Notes: generated from the sequence alone by a model not told the origin. Counted from the first letter of the stretch, positions 24,529-34,501 are shown. The stretch is 64,000 bases of DNA from Rutidosis leptorrhynchoides (GCF_046630445.1 NC_092340.1:17834001-17898000); one strand, 5' to 3'. Program-made: numbers and translations.

Positions 24529-24640
24529 TTGGTATCCGAGCGTTGGTCTTAGAGAACCAGAATTTTGCATTAGTGTGTCTTATCGAGTTTGTTAGGATGC
24601 ATTAGTGAGTCTGGACTTCAACCGTGTTTACTTGAAAAAT
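24529..24640 (+). promoter_or_regulatory. PBS and conserved leader of the gypsy element
   Basis: TGGTATCCGAGC starts at 24530, three bases after the LTR, and is a Met-tRNA-type PBS. The following 100 nt (including GAGCGTTGGTCTTAGAGAAC, then TTGCATTAGT and TTAGGATGCATTAG, then GAGTCTGGACTTC) is repeated closely on the minus strand of element E at 49214-49104. A conserved leader in this position may act in RNA packaging or primer binding (inference). Confidence 0.7.
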
Positions 24641-24736
24641 GATTGCTTAACAAATTTTGTTGGAAACTATATATTTTTAACATGTGAATATTATGTGATA
24701 TATTAATCTCTTAACGCGTTTGATATTATGTGATAG

Positions 24737-25351
24737 ATGTCTACCTCTAGAACAAGTCCCATTGACTCACCTAATAATAATGAAGAGTCAAATGTAAATT
24801 GGAATAAATCGTGGACTGATTCACAAATTTCCGAAGTGGAACCGGAAGAAGAGTCGGAACCGGAAGAAGAATCGGAACCGGAAGAAGAATCGGAACCGGA
24901 TGAAGAAATAGAACCCGTGGGGGAAATAATAAGACGGTTAAGTAAAAGAAAATCCTCAACCAACCGACCAAGGTTAATTATGGTCAATGGTGTTTCTGCC
25001 AAGGAAGCAAAATATTGGGAGGATTACCAATTCTCCGATGAATCGGATTCCGACGAGAATTCCGATGATGTTATAGAAATTACCCCAACTGAATTTAAAA
25101 AGGCAAAAGAAAATAATAAGGGAAAGGGCATAAAAATAGAGAAATCTAATTCCAACCCCGATGAACTTTATATGTATCGTCAACCCCCGAAGTCCTTATG
25201 TTGTAACAATGACCCGGGAACCTCTAAACCACCCGGTTTTTCTAAACCAATGTGGAAAACGACGGCTCGTATTAGGGGAACATCATATATCCCTAGAAAC
25301 TTGGCAAATCGAACCAAAACCGAAGAAGAAGAAACAAGCGAGTCGGAATAA
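24737..25351 (+). CDS. Acidic repeat protein, extra ORF before gag
   Basis: An open frame of 204 codons, intact in this copy. Residues 1-30 are Ser/Asn-rich. Residues about 34-60 are tandem SEPEEE units encoded by an 18-nt DNA repeat (about 24837-24900). RRLSKRK near 66-72 is a basic patch that could be a nuclear signal. YWEDYQFSDESDSDENSDD (93-111) is a second acidic run. The C-terminal half is Lys/Pro-rich with PPKSLCCNNDPG and ends EEEETSESE. No membrane segment or catalytic motif. It is the first ORF after the leader, 138 bp before the F-box-like ORF and in the same direction. I recognise no family; the highly charged, disordered composition suggests a binding or chromatin-associated protein, but that is only inference. 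Confidence 0.6.
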   Translation: MSTSRTSPIDSPNNNEESNVNWNKSWTDSQISEVEPEEESEPEEESEPEEESEPDEEIEPVGEIIRRLSKRKSSTNRPRLIMVNGVSAKEAKYWEDYQFSDESDSDENSDDVIEITPTEFKKAKENNKGKGIKIEKSNSNPDELYMYRQPPKSLCCNNDPGTSKPPGFSKPMWKTTARIRGTSYIPRNLANRTKTEEEETSESE

Positions 25352-25489
25352 GATAGTTGTATTCGTGTGGTGTAATATATGTAATATAGTGTGCTTATGC
25401 TTTATGATATATGTAAAAATTGCTTGTATTAATAAGTATTTTTTTTTATGAATCTAGCTCTTGTCTATTTTACAGTATAAAAACACAAA

Positions 25490-26173
25490 ATGGATAGACA
25501 ACCCAATATTTTAAGAGACCTACCCGGAGACATGATTGATGAAATCTTGTCTAGAGTCGGTCAGAATTCTTCGGCACAACTATTTAAGGCGAGATCAGTT
25601 TGTAAGACATTCGAAGAACGTTCCAAGAATGCCTTGGTTTATAAAAGGCTTTCGTTCGAAAGATGGGGGATATCACATTGGGAAATCCATAAGTTACGAT
25701 GTGTTTACTTTGACGCATATATTGCGGGGAACCCAAATGCTATTTTACGCAATGGGTTAAGAAATTATTTTGACTCAATATATCCGAATATTGGACTTCG
25801 TGATTTAGAAAAAGCGGCTAACATGCAACATAAAGAAGCATGTTATGCTTACGGATTAGTAATGTTCGCTTCTTACCAAAGTGAGAACAAGAACATCGGG
25901 CTACAACTATTAAACAAAACGTTCCCCCAAGTGACGGAGTCGGTAATTGGGGTAAGAAATGAGGTTTTTAGATTGTTACGGGACTGTTGGACATTACGTA
26001 ACCCTCGTCCCTTTGACAACGTTACAACACGCTGTCTTATCAACGGCCATAACGGTTATGTTCCACAAGACCAAGGATGGGAAGTAATCCTAGTAAAACC
26101 AGAATGCATGACTTGTTTCTGGACGTATGAATTACGTGTCTTTATTGCCTTTGCTGAACGACTTGTGTACTAG
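25490..26173 (+). CDS. F-box / Sel1-like protein carried by the retrotransposon
   Basis: An intact 227-aa frame. Residues about 7-47 match an F-box: ILRDLPGDMIDEILSRVG, then FKARSVCKTF. Residues about 103-140 (LRDLEKAANMQHKEACYAYG...GLQLL) look like a Sel1/TPR-type helical repeat. C206-X2-C209 followed by FWTYELRVF recalls the C-terminal Cys region of the plant F-box family that includes At2g35280-like proteins. Family role: the F-box binds SKP1 in an SCF ubiquitin ligase and the rest selects a target. It lies between the acidic ORF and gag on the sense strand. TCTATTTTACAG ending 25475 is a possible splice acceptor just upstream. It is probably a captured host gene; target unknown. Confidence 0.75.
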   Translation: MDRQPNILRDLPGDMIDEILSRVGQNSSAQLFKARSVCKTFEERSKNALVYKRLSFERWGISHWEIHKLRCVYFDAYIAGNPNAILRNGLRNYFDSIYPNIGLRDLEKAANMQHKEACYAYGLVMFASYQSENKNIGLQLLNKTFPQVTESVIGVRNEVFRLLRDCWTLRNPRPFDNVTTRCLINGHNGYVPQDQGWEVILVKPECMTCFWTYELRVFIAFAERLVY

Positions 26174-26361
26174 CTAGAATTATCTTCACAACCATCTTGT
26201 ATCAAATTTATTGTGTGCTATATTTCATGCTATATGTAAAATAAGCGGTATTGTAAGTTTGTAAAATATTGTGTAAAAGTTTGAACGCAAAATATTATTA
26301 TAATCAGTTTTTCATATAGAATTGTAGTGGTTGAATTGTATATTAGCTACTAAGTATGAAC

Positions 26362-26383
26362 TTAACGGGTAGGTACTACCCGA
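26362..26383 (+). promoter_or_regulatory. Internal copy of the PPT-proximal motif
   Basis: TTAACGGGTAGGTAC (26362-26376) is identical to the 15 bases directly before the 3' LTR (31116-31130). Here it is followed by TACCCGAAT, making inverted arms CGGGTAG/CTACCCG. It lies between the F-box-like ORF and gag. Elements E and D have the same arrangement. Confidence 0.6.
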
Positions 26384-26514
26384 ATTTAAACTTATAAAAC
26401 TCTAATATGAAGAAAAAGCTTTTATAAATGAGTTCATATTATGCTACGAAATACTATTAACTACTCTTAATATTCTGTATGATTAACTTGTTCCATTTGA
26501 CTATTTTGAAGGAA

Positions 26515-28314
26515 ATGGCACCGACTACTCGACACACCGTGAATATGAATGAAGAGGAATTCCGTACTTTTCTAGCTTCAAACATAGCCGCAGTACAGGC
26601 TGCGCTACATACCAACAATAACCTTGGATCTAGCAGTACAAGAAATCGTGTAGGATGCACCTACAAAGAATTCACTGCCTGCAAACCTTTGGAATTTGAT
26701 GGAACCGAAGGACCGATCGGATTGAAACGGTGGACCGAGAAGGTCGAATCGGTGTTTGCCATAAGTAAGTGTACTGAAGAGGACAAAGTGAAGTACGCTA
26801 CGCATACCTTCACAGGTTCTACGTTAACATGGTGGAATACCTATCTAGAGCAAGTGGGACAAGACGATGCGTACGCACTACCGTGGTCAGCATTCAAGCA
26901 CTTGATGAACGAGAAGTACCGTCCCAGAACTGAGGTCAATAAGCTCAAGACAGAACATAGAGGGTTACGAACCCAAGGATTTGATATTACCACGTACGAA
27001 AGACGATTCACAGAATTGTGCCTATTGTGTCCGGGAGCATTCGAAGATGAGGAAGAGAAGATCGACGCGTTTGTGAAAGGATTACCGGAAAGAATCCAAG
27101 AAGATATAAGTTCACACGAGCCCGCCTCCATACAACAGGCATGTAGAATGGCTCACAAACTAGTGAACCAGATTGAAGAAAGAATTAAAGAACAGACTGC
27201 TGAAGAGGCCAATGTGAAGCAAGTCAAAAGAAAGTGGGTGGAAAATGGTGATAAGAATCACCAATACAACAACAACAGCAATTACAACAATAATCGCAAC
27301 AATTATCCCAACAATCGCAACATCAATCGCAACTACAACAAACGGCCCAACAACAACAACAACAACAACAACAACAACTACAACTACAACAATCATCCCA
27401 AGAACAATAATAACCGCAACAACAACAACAATCAGAAGCAGCTATGCCAAAGGTGTGAAAAGTATCACTCAGGGTTCTGCACCAAATTTTGCAACAAGTG
27501 TAAAAGAAATGGTCATAGCGCGGCAAAGTGTGAGGTCTACGGACCAGGGGTTAATAGAACGAAAGGAACAAATGGTGTCGGAACGAGTAATGGCGGAGCA
27601 AGTAGTGTCGGAGCAAGTTATGCCAATGTAGTTTGTTATAAATGTGGAAAACCGGGCCACATTATTAGAAATTGCCCGAACCAGGAGAACACGAATGGAC
27701 AAGGCCGCGGAAGAGTTTTCAATATTAATGCGGCAGAGGCACAGGAAGACCCGGAGCTTGTTACGGGTACGTTTCTTATTGACAATAAATCTGCTTACGT
27801 TTTATTTGATTCGGGTGCGGATAGAAGCTATATGAGTAGAGATTTTTGTGCTAAATTAAGTTGTCCATTGATGCCTTTGGATAGTAAATTTTTACTCGAA
27901 TTAGCAAATGGTAAATTAATTTCAGCAGATAATATATGTCGGAATCGAGAAATTAAACTGGTTAGCGAAACATTTAAGATTGATTTGATACCAGTAAAGT
28001 TAGGGAGTTTTGATGTGATAATCGGTATGGACTGGTTGAAAGAAGTGAAAGCAGAGATCGTTTGTTACAAAAATGCAATTCGCATTATACGAGAGAAAGG
28101 AAAACCCTTAATGGTGTACGGAGAAAAGGGCAACACGAAGCTACATCTTATTAGTAATTTGAAGGCACAAAAACTAATAAGAAAAGGTTGCTATGCTGTT
28201 CTAGCACACATCGAGAAAGTACAAACTGAAGAAAAGAGCATCAATGATGTTCCCATTGCAAAAGAATTTCCCGATGTATTTCCGAAAGAATTACCGGGAT
28301 TACCCCCACATTGA
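26515..28314 (+). CDS. gag: Gag with fused protease
   Basis: I chose the ATG at 26515 (MAPTTRH) over one 12 codons upstream because it has a better context and begins like related gags. Residues about 55-225 are the retrotransposon gag capsid domain (FDGTEGP, TWWNTYLEQ, YERRFTEL, FVKGLPERI). Residues 250-307 are an Asn-rich linker from AAC repeats. Two CCHC knuckles follow at 326-339 and 374-387. The aspartic protease active site is FDSGADRSY (431-439; D432), with IIGMDWL near 502. The protein forms the particle, binds RNA and processes the polyprotein. A TGA at 28312-28314 ends the frame at PGLPPH, whereas in this family it runs on into pol; the same frame continues beyond. Confidence 0.9.
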   Translation: MAPTTRHTVNMNEEEFRTFLASNIAAVQAALHTNNNLGSSSTRNRVGCTYKEFTACKPLEFDGTEGPIGLKRWTEKVESVFAISKCTEEDKVKYATHTFTGSTLTWWNTYLEQVGQDDAYALPWSAFKHLMNEKYRPRTEVNKLKTEHRGLRTQGFDITTYERRFTELCLLCPGAFEDEEEKIDAFVKGLPERIQEDISSHEPASIQQACRMAHKLVNQIEERIKEQTAEEANVKQVKRKWVENGDKNHQYNNNSNYNNNRNNYPNNRNINRNYNKRPNNNNNNNNNNYNYNNHPKNNNNRNNNNNQKQLCQRCEKYHSGFCTKFCNKCKRNGHSAAKCEVYGPGVNRTKGTNGVGTSNGGASSVGASYANVVCYKCGKPGHIIRNCPNQENTNGQGRGRVFNINAAEAQEDPELVTGTFLIDNKSAYVLFDSGADRSYMSRDFCAKLSCPLMPLDSKFLLELANGKLISADNICRNREIKLVSETFKIDLIPVKLGSFDVIIGMDWLKEVKAEIVCYKNAIRIIREKGKPLMVYGEKGNTKLHLISNLKAQKLIRKGCYAVLAHIEKVQTEEKSINDVPIAKEFPDVFPKELPGLPPH

Positions 28315-29403
28315 TCCGTTGAATTTCAAATAGATCTTGTACCAGGAGCTGCACCAATAGCTCGTGCTCCTTACAGACTCGCACCTAGCGAGATGAAAGA
28401 ACTGCAAAGCCAATTACAAGAACTTTTAGAGCGTGGTTTCATTCGACCAAGCACATCACCGTGGGGAGCTCCTGTTTTGTTTGTCAAGAAGAAAGATGGT
28501 ACATTCAGGTTGTGTATCGACTACCGAGAGTTGAACAAACTTACCATCAAGAACCGCTACCCACTACCGAGAATCGATGACTTATTTGATCAACTACAAG
28601 GCTCGTCTGTTTATTCAAAGATTGACTTACGTTCCGGGTATCATCAAATGCGGGTGAAAGAAGATGATATTCCAAAGACTGCTTTCAGAACACGTTACGG
28701 TCATTACGAGTTTATGGTCATGCCGTTTGGTTTAACTAATGCACCAGCTGTGTTCATGGACCTTATGAACCTAGTGTGTGGACCATACCTTGACAAGTTT
28801 GTCATTGTTTTCATTGATGACATACTTATTTACTCAAAGAATGACCAAGAACACGGTGAACATTTGAGAAAGGTGTTAAAAGTATTGAGGAAGGAAGAAT
28901 TGTACGCTAAGTTTTCAAAGTGTGCATTTTGGTTGGAAGAAGTTCAATTCCTCGGTCACATAGTGAACAAAGAAGGTATTAAGGTGGATCCGGCAAAGAT
29001 AGAAACTGTTGAAAAGTTGGAAACCCCAAAAACTCCGAAACACATACGCCAGTTTTTAGGACTAGCTGGTTACTACAGAAGGTTCATCCAAGACTTTTCC
29101 AGAATAGCAAAACCCTTAACTGCATTAACGCATAAAGGGAAGAAATTTGAATGGAATGATGAACAAGAGAAAGCGTTTCAGTTATTGAAGAAAAAGCTAA
29201 CTACGGCACCTATATTGTCATTGCCTGAAGGGAATGATGATTTTGTGATTTATTGTGACGCATCGAAGCAAGGTCTCGGTTGTGTATTAATGCAACGAAA
29301 GAAGGTGATTGCTTATGCGTCTAGACAATTGAAGATTCACGAACAAAATTATACGACGCATGATTTGGAATTAGGAGCGGTTGTTTTTGCATTAAAGACT
29401 TAG
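28315..29403 (+). pseudogene. pol: Pol segment 1: reverse transcriptase and RNase H start
   Basis: In the same frame as gag after the TGA. Residues counted from the ATG at 28393: the RT entry motif is [15 protein letters not shown] (22-36), then [18 protein letters not shown] (78-85), FGLTNAP and the catalytic FIDDIL (140-145). The connection is [10 protein letters not shown] and [12 protein letters not shown]. RNase H begins with [10 protein letters not shown] (287-296), D289 being the first acidic residue. It copies element RNA into DNA in the particle. A TAG at 29401-29403 stops it inside RNase H. Each break in this pol could arise from one transition. Not functional as it stands. Confidence 0.9.
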
Positions 29404-29892
29404 AGGCACTACTTATATGGGGTCAAAAGTATTATATATACCGATCACAAAAGTCTTCAACACATATTTAATCAGAAACAACTGAATATGAGGCAGCGTA
29501 GGTGGATTAAATTGTTGAATGATTACGACTTTGAGATTCGTTACCACCCAGGGAAAGCAAATGTGGTAGCCGATGCCTTGAGCAGGAAGGACAGAGAACC
29601 CATTCGAGTAAAATCTATGAATATAATGATTCATAATAACCTTACTACTCAAATAAAGGAGGCGCAACAAGGAGTTTTAAAAGAGGGAAATTTAAAGGAT
29701 GAAATACCCAAAGGATCAGAGAAGCATCTTAATATTCGGGAAGACGGAACCCGGTATAGGGCTGAAAGGATTTGGGTACCAAAATTTGGAGATATGAGAG
29801 AAATGGTACTTAGAGAAGCTCATAAAACCAGATACTCAATACATCCTGGAACGGGGAAGATGTACAAGGATCTCAAGAAACATTTTTGGTAG
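29404..29892 (+). pseudogene. pol: Pol segment 2: RNase H end and integrase zinc region
   Basis: Continues in the same frame. [10 protein letters not shown] and [30 protein letters not shown] are the C-terminal RNase H landmarks (early residues lie before the ATG at 29488). A linker and the first half of the integrase HHCC zinc domain follow (two histidines around [10 protein letters not shown]). A TAG at 29890-29892 ends the segment at KKHFW, in the middle of the zinc domain. Confidence 0.85.
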
Positions 29893-31095
29893 TCGGGTAT
29901 GAAAGCCGATGTTGCTAAATACGTAGGAGAATGTTTGACGTGTTCTAAGGTCAAGGCTGAGCATCAGAAACCATCAGGTATACTTCAACAACCCGAAATC
30001 CCGGAATGGAAATGGGAAAACATTACCATGGATTTCATCACTAAATTGCCAAGGACTGCAAGTGGTTTTGATACTATTTGGGTAATAGTTGACCGTCTCA
30101 CCAAATCAGCACACTTCCTGCCAATAAGAGAAGATGACAAGATGGAGAAGTTAGCACGACTGTATTTGAAGGAAGTCGTCTCCAGACATGGAATACCAAT
30201 CTCTATTATCTCTGATAGGGATGGCAGATTTATTTCAAGATTCTGGCAGACATTACAGCAAGCATTAGAAACTCGTCTAGACATGAGTACTGCCTATCAT
30301 CCACAAACTGATGGGCAGAGCGAAAGGACGATACAAACGCTTGAAGACATGCTACGAGCATGTGTTATTGATTTCGGAAACAGTTGGGATCGACATCTAC
30401 CGTTAGCAGAATTTTCCTACAACAACAGCTACCATTCAAGCATTGAGATGGCGCCGTTTGAAGCACTTTATGGTAGAAAGTGCAGGTCTCCGATTTTTTG
30501 GAGTGAAGTGGGGGATAGACAGATTACGGGTCCGGAGATTATACAAGAAACTACCGAGAAGATCATCCAAATTCAACAACGGTTGAAAACCGCCCAAAGT
30601 CGACAAAAGAGCTACGCTGACATTAAAAGAAAAGATATAGAATTTGAAATTGGAGAGATGGTCATGCTTAAAGTTGCACCTTGGAAAGGCGTTGTTCGAT
30701 TTGGTAAACGAGGGAAATTAAATCCAAGGTATATTGGACCATTCAAGATTATTGATCGTGTCGGACCAGTAGCTTACCGACTTGAGTTACCTCAACAACT
30801 CGTGGCTGTACATAACACTTTCCACGTCTCGAATTTGAATAAATGTTTTGCTAAAGAAGATCTCACTATTCCGTTAGATGAAATCCAAATCAACGAAAAA
30901 CTCCAATTCATCGAAGAACCCGTCGAAATAATGGATCGTGAGGTTAAAAGACTTAAGCAAAACAAGATACCAATTGTTAAGGTTCGATGGAATGCTCGTA
31001 GAGGACCCGAGTTCACCTGGGAGCGTGAAGATCAGATGAAGAAGAAATACCCGCATCTATTTCCAGAAGATTCGTCAACACCTTCAACAGCTTAA
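29893..31095 (+). pseudogene. pol: Pol segment 3: integrase and chromodomain
   Basis: Open from after the TAG to a normal stop at 31095. Residues counted from the ATG at 29899: zinc cysteines C12 and C15; integrase core with D45 (TMDF), D106 (SDRDGRF) and E142 (TDGQSER); [19 protein letters not shown] in the C-terminal domain; and a chromodomain-like end (about 340-390, [19 protein letters not shown]). Integrase inserts the cDNA, and chromodomains of chromoviruses can guide insertion to particular chromatin (known). The domain is intact, but the upstream stops separate it from RT. Confidence 0.9.
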
Positions 31096-31130
31096 AATTT
31101 CGGGACGAAATTTATTTAACGGGTAGGTAC
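31095..31130 (+). promoter_or_regulatory. Stem-loop and PPT region of the gypsy element
   Basis: AAATTTCG (31095-31102) and CGAAATTT (31106-31113) are 8-bp inverted arms with a 3-nt loop. TTAACGGGTAGGTAC (31116-31130) then abuts the 3' LTR. Elements E (46759-46795) and D (56627-56663) have the same pair in the same order. The purine-rich ACGGGTAGG is the likely plus-strand primer (inference). Confidence 0.65.
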
Positions 31131-34100
31131 TGTAGTGACCCGAACTTTTCCATGTTTATATATATTAATTGAGATTGATATTTACATGATTAAATGTTTC
31201 CAACATGTTAAGCAATCAAACTTGTTAAGACTTAATTAATTGAAATATGTTTCATATAGACAATTGACCACCCAAGTTGACCGGTGATTCACGAACGTTA
31301 AAACTTGTAAAAACTATATGATGACATATATATGGATATATATATAGTTAACATGATACTATGATAAGTAAACATAACATTAAGTATATTAACAATGAAC
31401 TACATATGTAAAAACAAGACTACTAACTTAATGATTTTTAAACGAGACATATATGTAAGGATTATCGTTGTAAAGACATTTAATGTATATATATATCATA
31501 TTAAGAGATATTCATACATGATAATATCATGATAATATAATAATTTAAAATCTCATTTGATATTATAAACATTGGGTTAACAACATTTAACAAGATCGTT
31601 AACCTAAAGGTTTCAAAACAACACTTACATGTAACGACTAACGATGACTTAACGACTCAGTTAAAATGTATATACATGTAGTGTTTTAATATGTATTTAT
31701 ACACTTTTGAAAGACTTCAATACACTTATCAAAATACTTCTACTTAACAAAAATGCTTACAATTACATCCTCGTTCGGTTTCATCAACAATTCTACTCGT
31801 ATGCACCCGTATTCGTACTCGTACAATACATAGCTTTTAGATGTATGTACTATTGGTATATACACTCCAATGATCAGCTCTTAACAGCCCATGTGAGTCA
31901 CCTAACACATGTTGGAACCATCATTTGGCAACTAGCATGAAATATCTCATAAAATTACAAAAATATGAGTAATCATTCATGACTTATTTACATGAAAACA
32001 AAATTACATATCCTTTATATCTAATCCATACACCAACGACCAAAAACACCTACAAACACTTTAATTCTTCAATTTTCTTCATCTAATTGATCTCTCTCAA
32101 GTTCTATCTTCAAGTTCTAAGTGTTCTTCATAAATTCTACAAGTTCTAGTTACATAAAATCAAAAATACTTTCAAGTTTGCTAGCTCACTTCCAATCTTG
32201 TAAGGTGATCATCCAACCTCAAGAAATCTTTGTTTCTTATAGTAGGTTATCATTCTAATACAAGGTAATAATCATATTCAAACATTGGTTCAATTTCTAT
32301 AACTATAACAATCTTATTTCAAGTGATGATCTTACTTGAACTTGTTTTCGTGTCATGATTCTGCTTCAAGAACTTCGAGCCATCCAAGGATCCGTTGAAG
32401 CTAGATCCATTTTTCCCTTTTCTAGTAGGTTTATCCAAGGAACTTAAGGTAGTAATGATGTTCATAACATCATTCGATTCATACATATAAAGCTATCTTA
32501 TTCGAAGGTTTAAACTTGTAATCACTAGAACATAGTTTAGTTAATTCTAAACTTGTTCGCAAACAAAAGTTAATCCTTATAACTTGACTTTTAAAATCAA
32601 CTAAACACATGTTCTATATCTATATGATATGCTAACTTAATGATTTAAAACCTGGAAACACGAAAAACACCGTAAAACCGGATTTACGTCGTCGTAGTAA
32701 CACCGCGGGCTGTTTTGGGTTAGTTAATTAAAAACTATGATAAACTTTGATTTAAAAGTTGTTATTCTGAGAAAATGATTTTTATTATGAACATGAAACT
32801 ATATCCAAAAATTATGGTTAAACTCAAAGTGGAAGTATGTTTTCTAAAATGGTCATCTAGACGTCGTTCTTTCGACTGAAATGACTACCTTTACAAAAAC
32901 GACTTGTAACTTATTTTCCTGACTATAAACCAATAATTTTTCTGTTTAGATTCATAAAATAGAGTTCAATATGAAACCATAGCAATTTGATTCACTCAAA
33001 ACGGATTTAAAATGAAGAAGTTATGGGTAAAACAAGATTGGATAATTTTTCTCATTTTAGCTACGTGAAAATTGGTAACAAATCTATTCCAACCATAACT
33101 TAATCAACTTGTATTGTATATTATGTAATCTTGAGATACCATAGACACGTATACGATGTTTCGACCTATCATGTCGACACATCTATATATATTTCGGAAC
33201 AACCATAGACACTCTATATGTGAATGTTGGAGTTAGCTATACAGGGTTGAGGTTGATTCCAAAATATATATAGTTTGAGTTGTGATCAATACTGAGATAC
33301 GTATACACTGGGTCGTGGATTGATTCAAGATAATATTTATCGATTTATTTCTGTACATCTAATTGTGGACAACTAGTTGTAGGTTACTAACGAGGACAGC
33401 TGACTTAATAAACTTAAAACATCAAAATATATTAAAAGTGTTGTAAATATATTTTAAACATACTTTGATATATATGTATATATTGTTATAGGTTCGTGAA
33501 TCAACCAGTGGCCAAGTCTTACTTCCCGACGAAGTAAAAATCTGTGAAAGTGAGTTATAGTCCCATTTTTAAAATCTAATATTTTTGGGATGAGATTACA
33601 TGCAGGTTTTATAAATGATTTACAAAATAGACACAAGTACGTGAAACTACATTCTATGGTTGAATTATCGAAATCGAATATGCCCCTTTTTATTAGGTCT
33701 GGTAATCTAAGAATTAGGGAACAGACACCCTAATTGACGCGAATCCTAAAGATAGATCTATTGGGCCTAACAAACCCCATTCAATGTACCGGATGCTTTA
33801 GTACTTCGAAATTTATATCGTATCCGAAGGGTGTCCCGGAATGATGGGGATATTCTTATATATGCATCTTGTTAATGTTGGTTACCAGGTGTTCACCATA
33901 TGAATGATTTTTATCTCTATGTATGGGATGTGTATTGAAATATGAAATCTTGTGGTCTATTATTATGATTTGATATATATAGGTTAAACCTATAACTCAC
34001 CAACATTTTTGTTGACGTTTTAAGCATGTTTATTCTCAGGTGATTATTAAGAGCTTCCGCTGTCGCATACTTAAATAAGGACGAGATTTGGAGTCCATGC

Positions 34101-34382
34101 TTGTATGATATTGTGTAAAAACTGCATTCAAGAAACTTATTTTGTTGTAACATATTTGTATTGTAAACCATTATGTAATGGTCGTGTGTAAACAGGATAT
34201 TTTAGATTATCATTATTTGATAATCTACGTAAAGCTTTTTAAACCTTTATTGATGAAATAAAGGTTATGGTTTGTTTTAAAATGAATGCAGTCTTTGAAA
34301 AATGTCTCATATAGAGGTCAAAACCTCGCAACGAAATCAATTAATATGGAACGTTTTTAATCAATAAGAACGGGACATTTCA
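31131..34382 (+). repeat. 3' LTR of the gypsy element
   Basis: 3252 bp, starting TGTAGTGACCCG directly after the PPT motif and ending GGGACATTTCA. It differs from the 5' LTR at scattered single sites and a few short indels, about 50 by eye. Confidence 0.95.
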
Positions 34383-34402
34383 GTAGTACTATAAAATGAG
34401 GC

Positions 34403-34501
34403 GTGAACCACGTGCCGGTAGCATCAAAGTGTGAACCATGTGCCGGTAGCACTATAAAAGAGTGAGACTCAAATGCGTATGGTGTGAACCACGTGCTGGT
34501 A
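34403..34501 (+). repeat. G-box repeats, right part (LTR B2)
   Basis: Three further copies of TGAACCAYGTGCYGGTAG at 34403, 34431 and 34483, continuing the array at 21182-21277 on the other side of the gypsy insertion. Confidence 0.6.

Larger units (their letters stand above)
21279..34382 (+). mobile_element. Ty3/gypsy chromovirus with extra F-box and acidic ORFs
   Basis: A 13.1-kb element with LTRs 21279-24527 and 31131-34382, and GTAGT duplicated at 21274-21278 and 34383-34387. Order: LTR, PBS, acidic ORF, F-box-like ORF, gag with protease, RT, RNase H, integrase, chromodomain, PPT, LTR. The integrase C-terminal chromodomain and long LTRs fit the Tekay (Del) chromovirus lineage (inference). 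The LTRs differ at roughly 50 positions by eye (about 1.5%), so insertion is fairly recent. Two additional sense ORFs between PBS and gag are outside the usual plan of this lineage. Three in-frame stops break pol in this copy. Confidence 0.95.

Noticed and set aside
24703..25002. Minus-strand Ser/Gly repeat frame
   Set aside because: Shadow of the SEPEEE-encoding repeat of the sense ORF.
27160..27396. Poly-valine minus-strand frame, and Thr-rich plus-strand frame at 27245-27631
   Set aside because: Both are alternative readings of the AAC repeats in gag.
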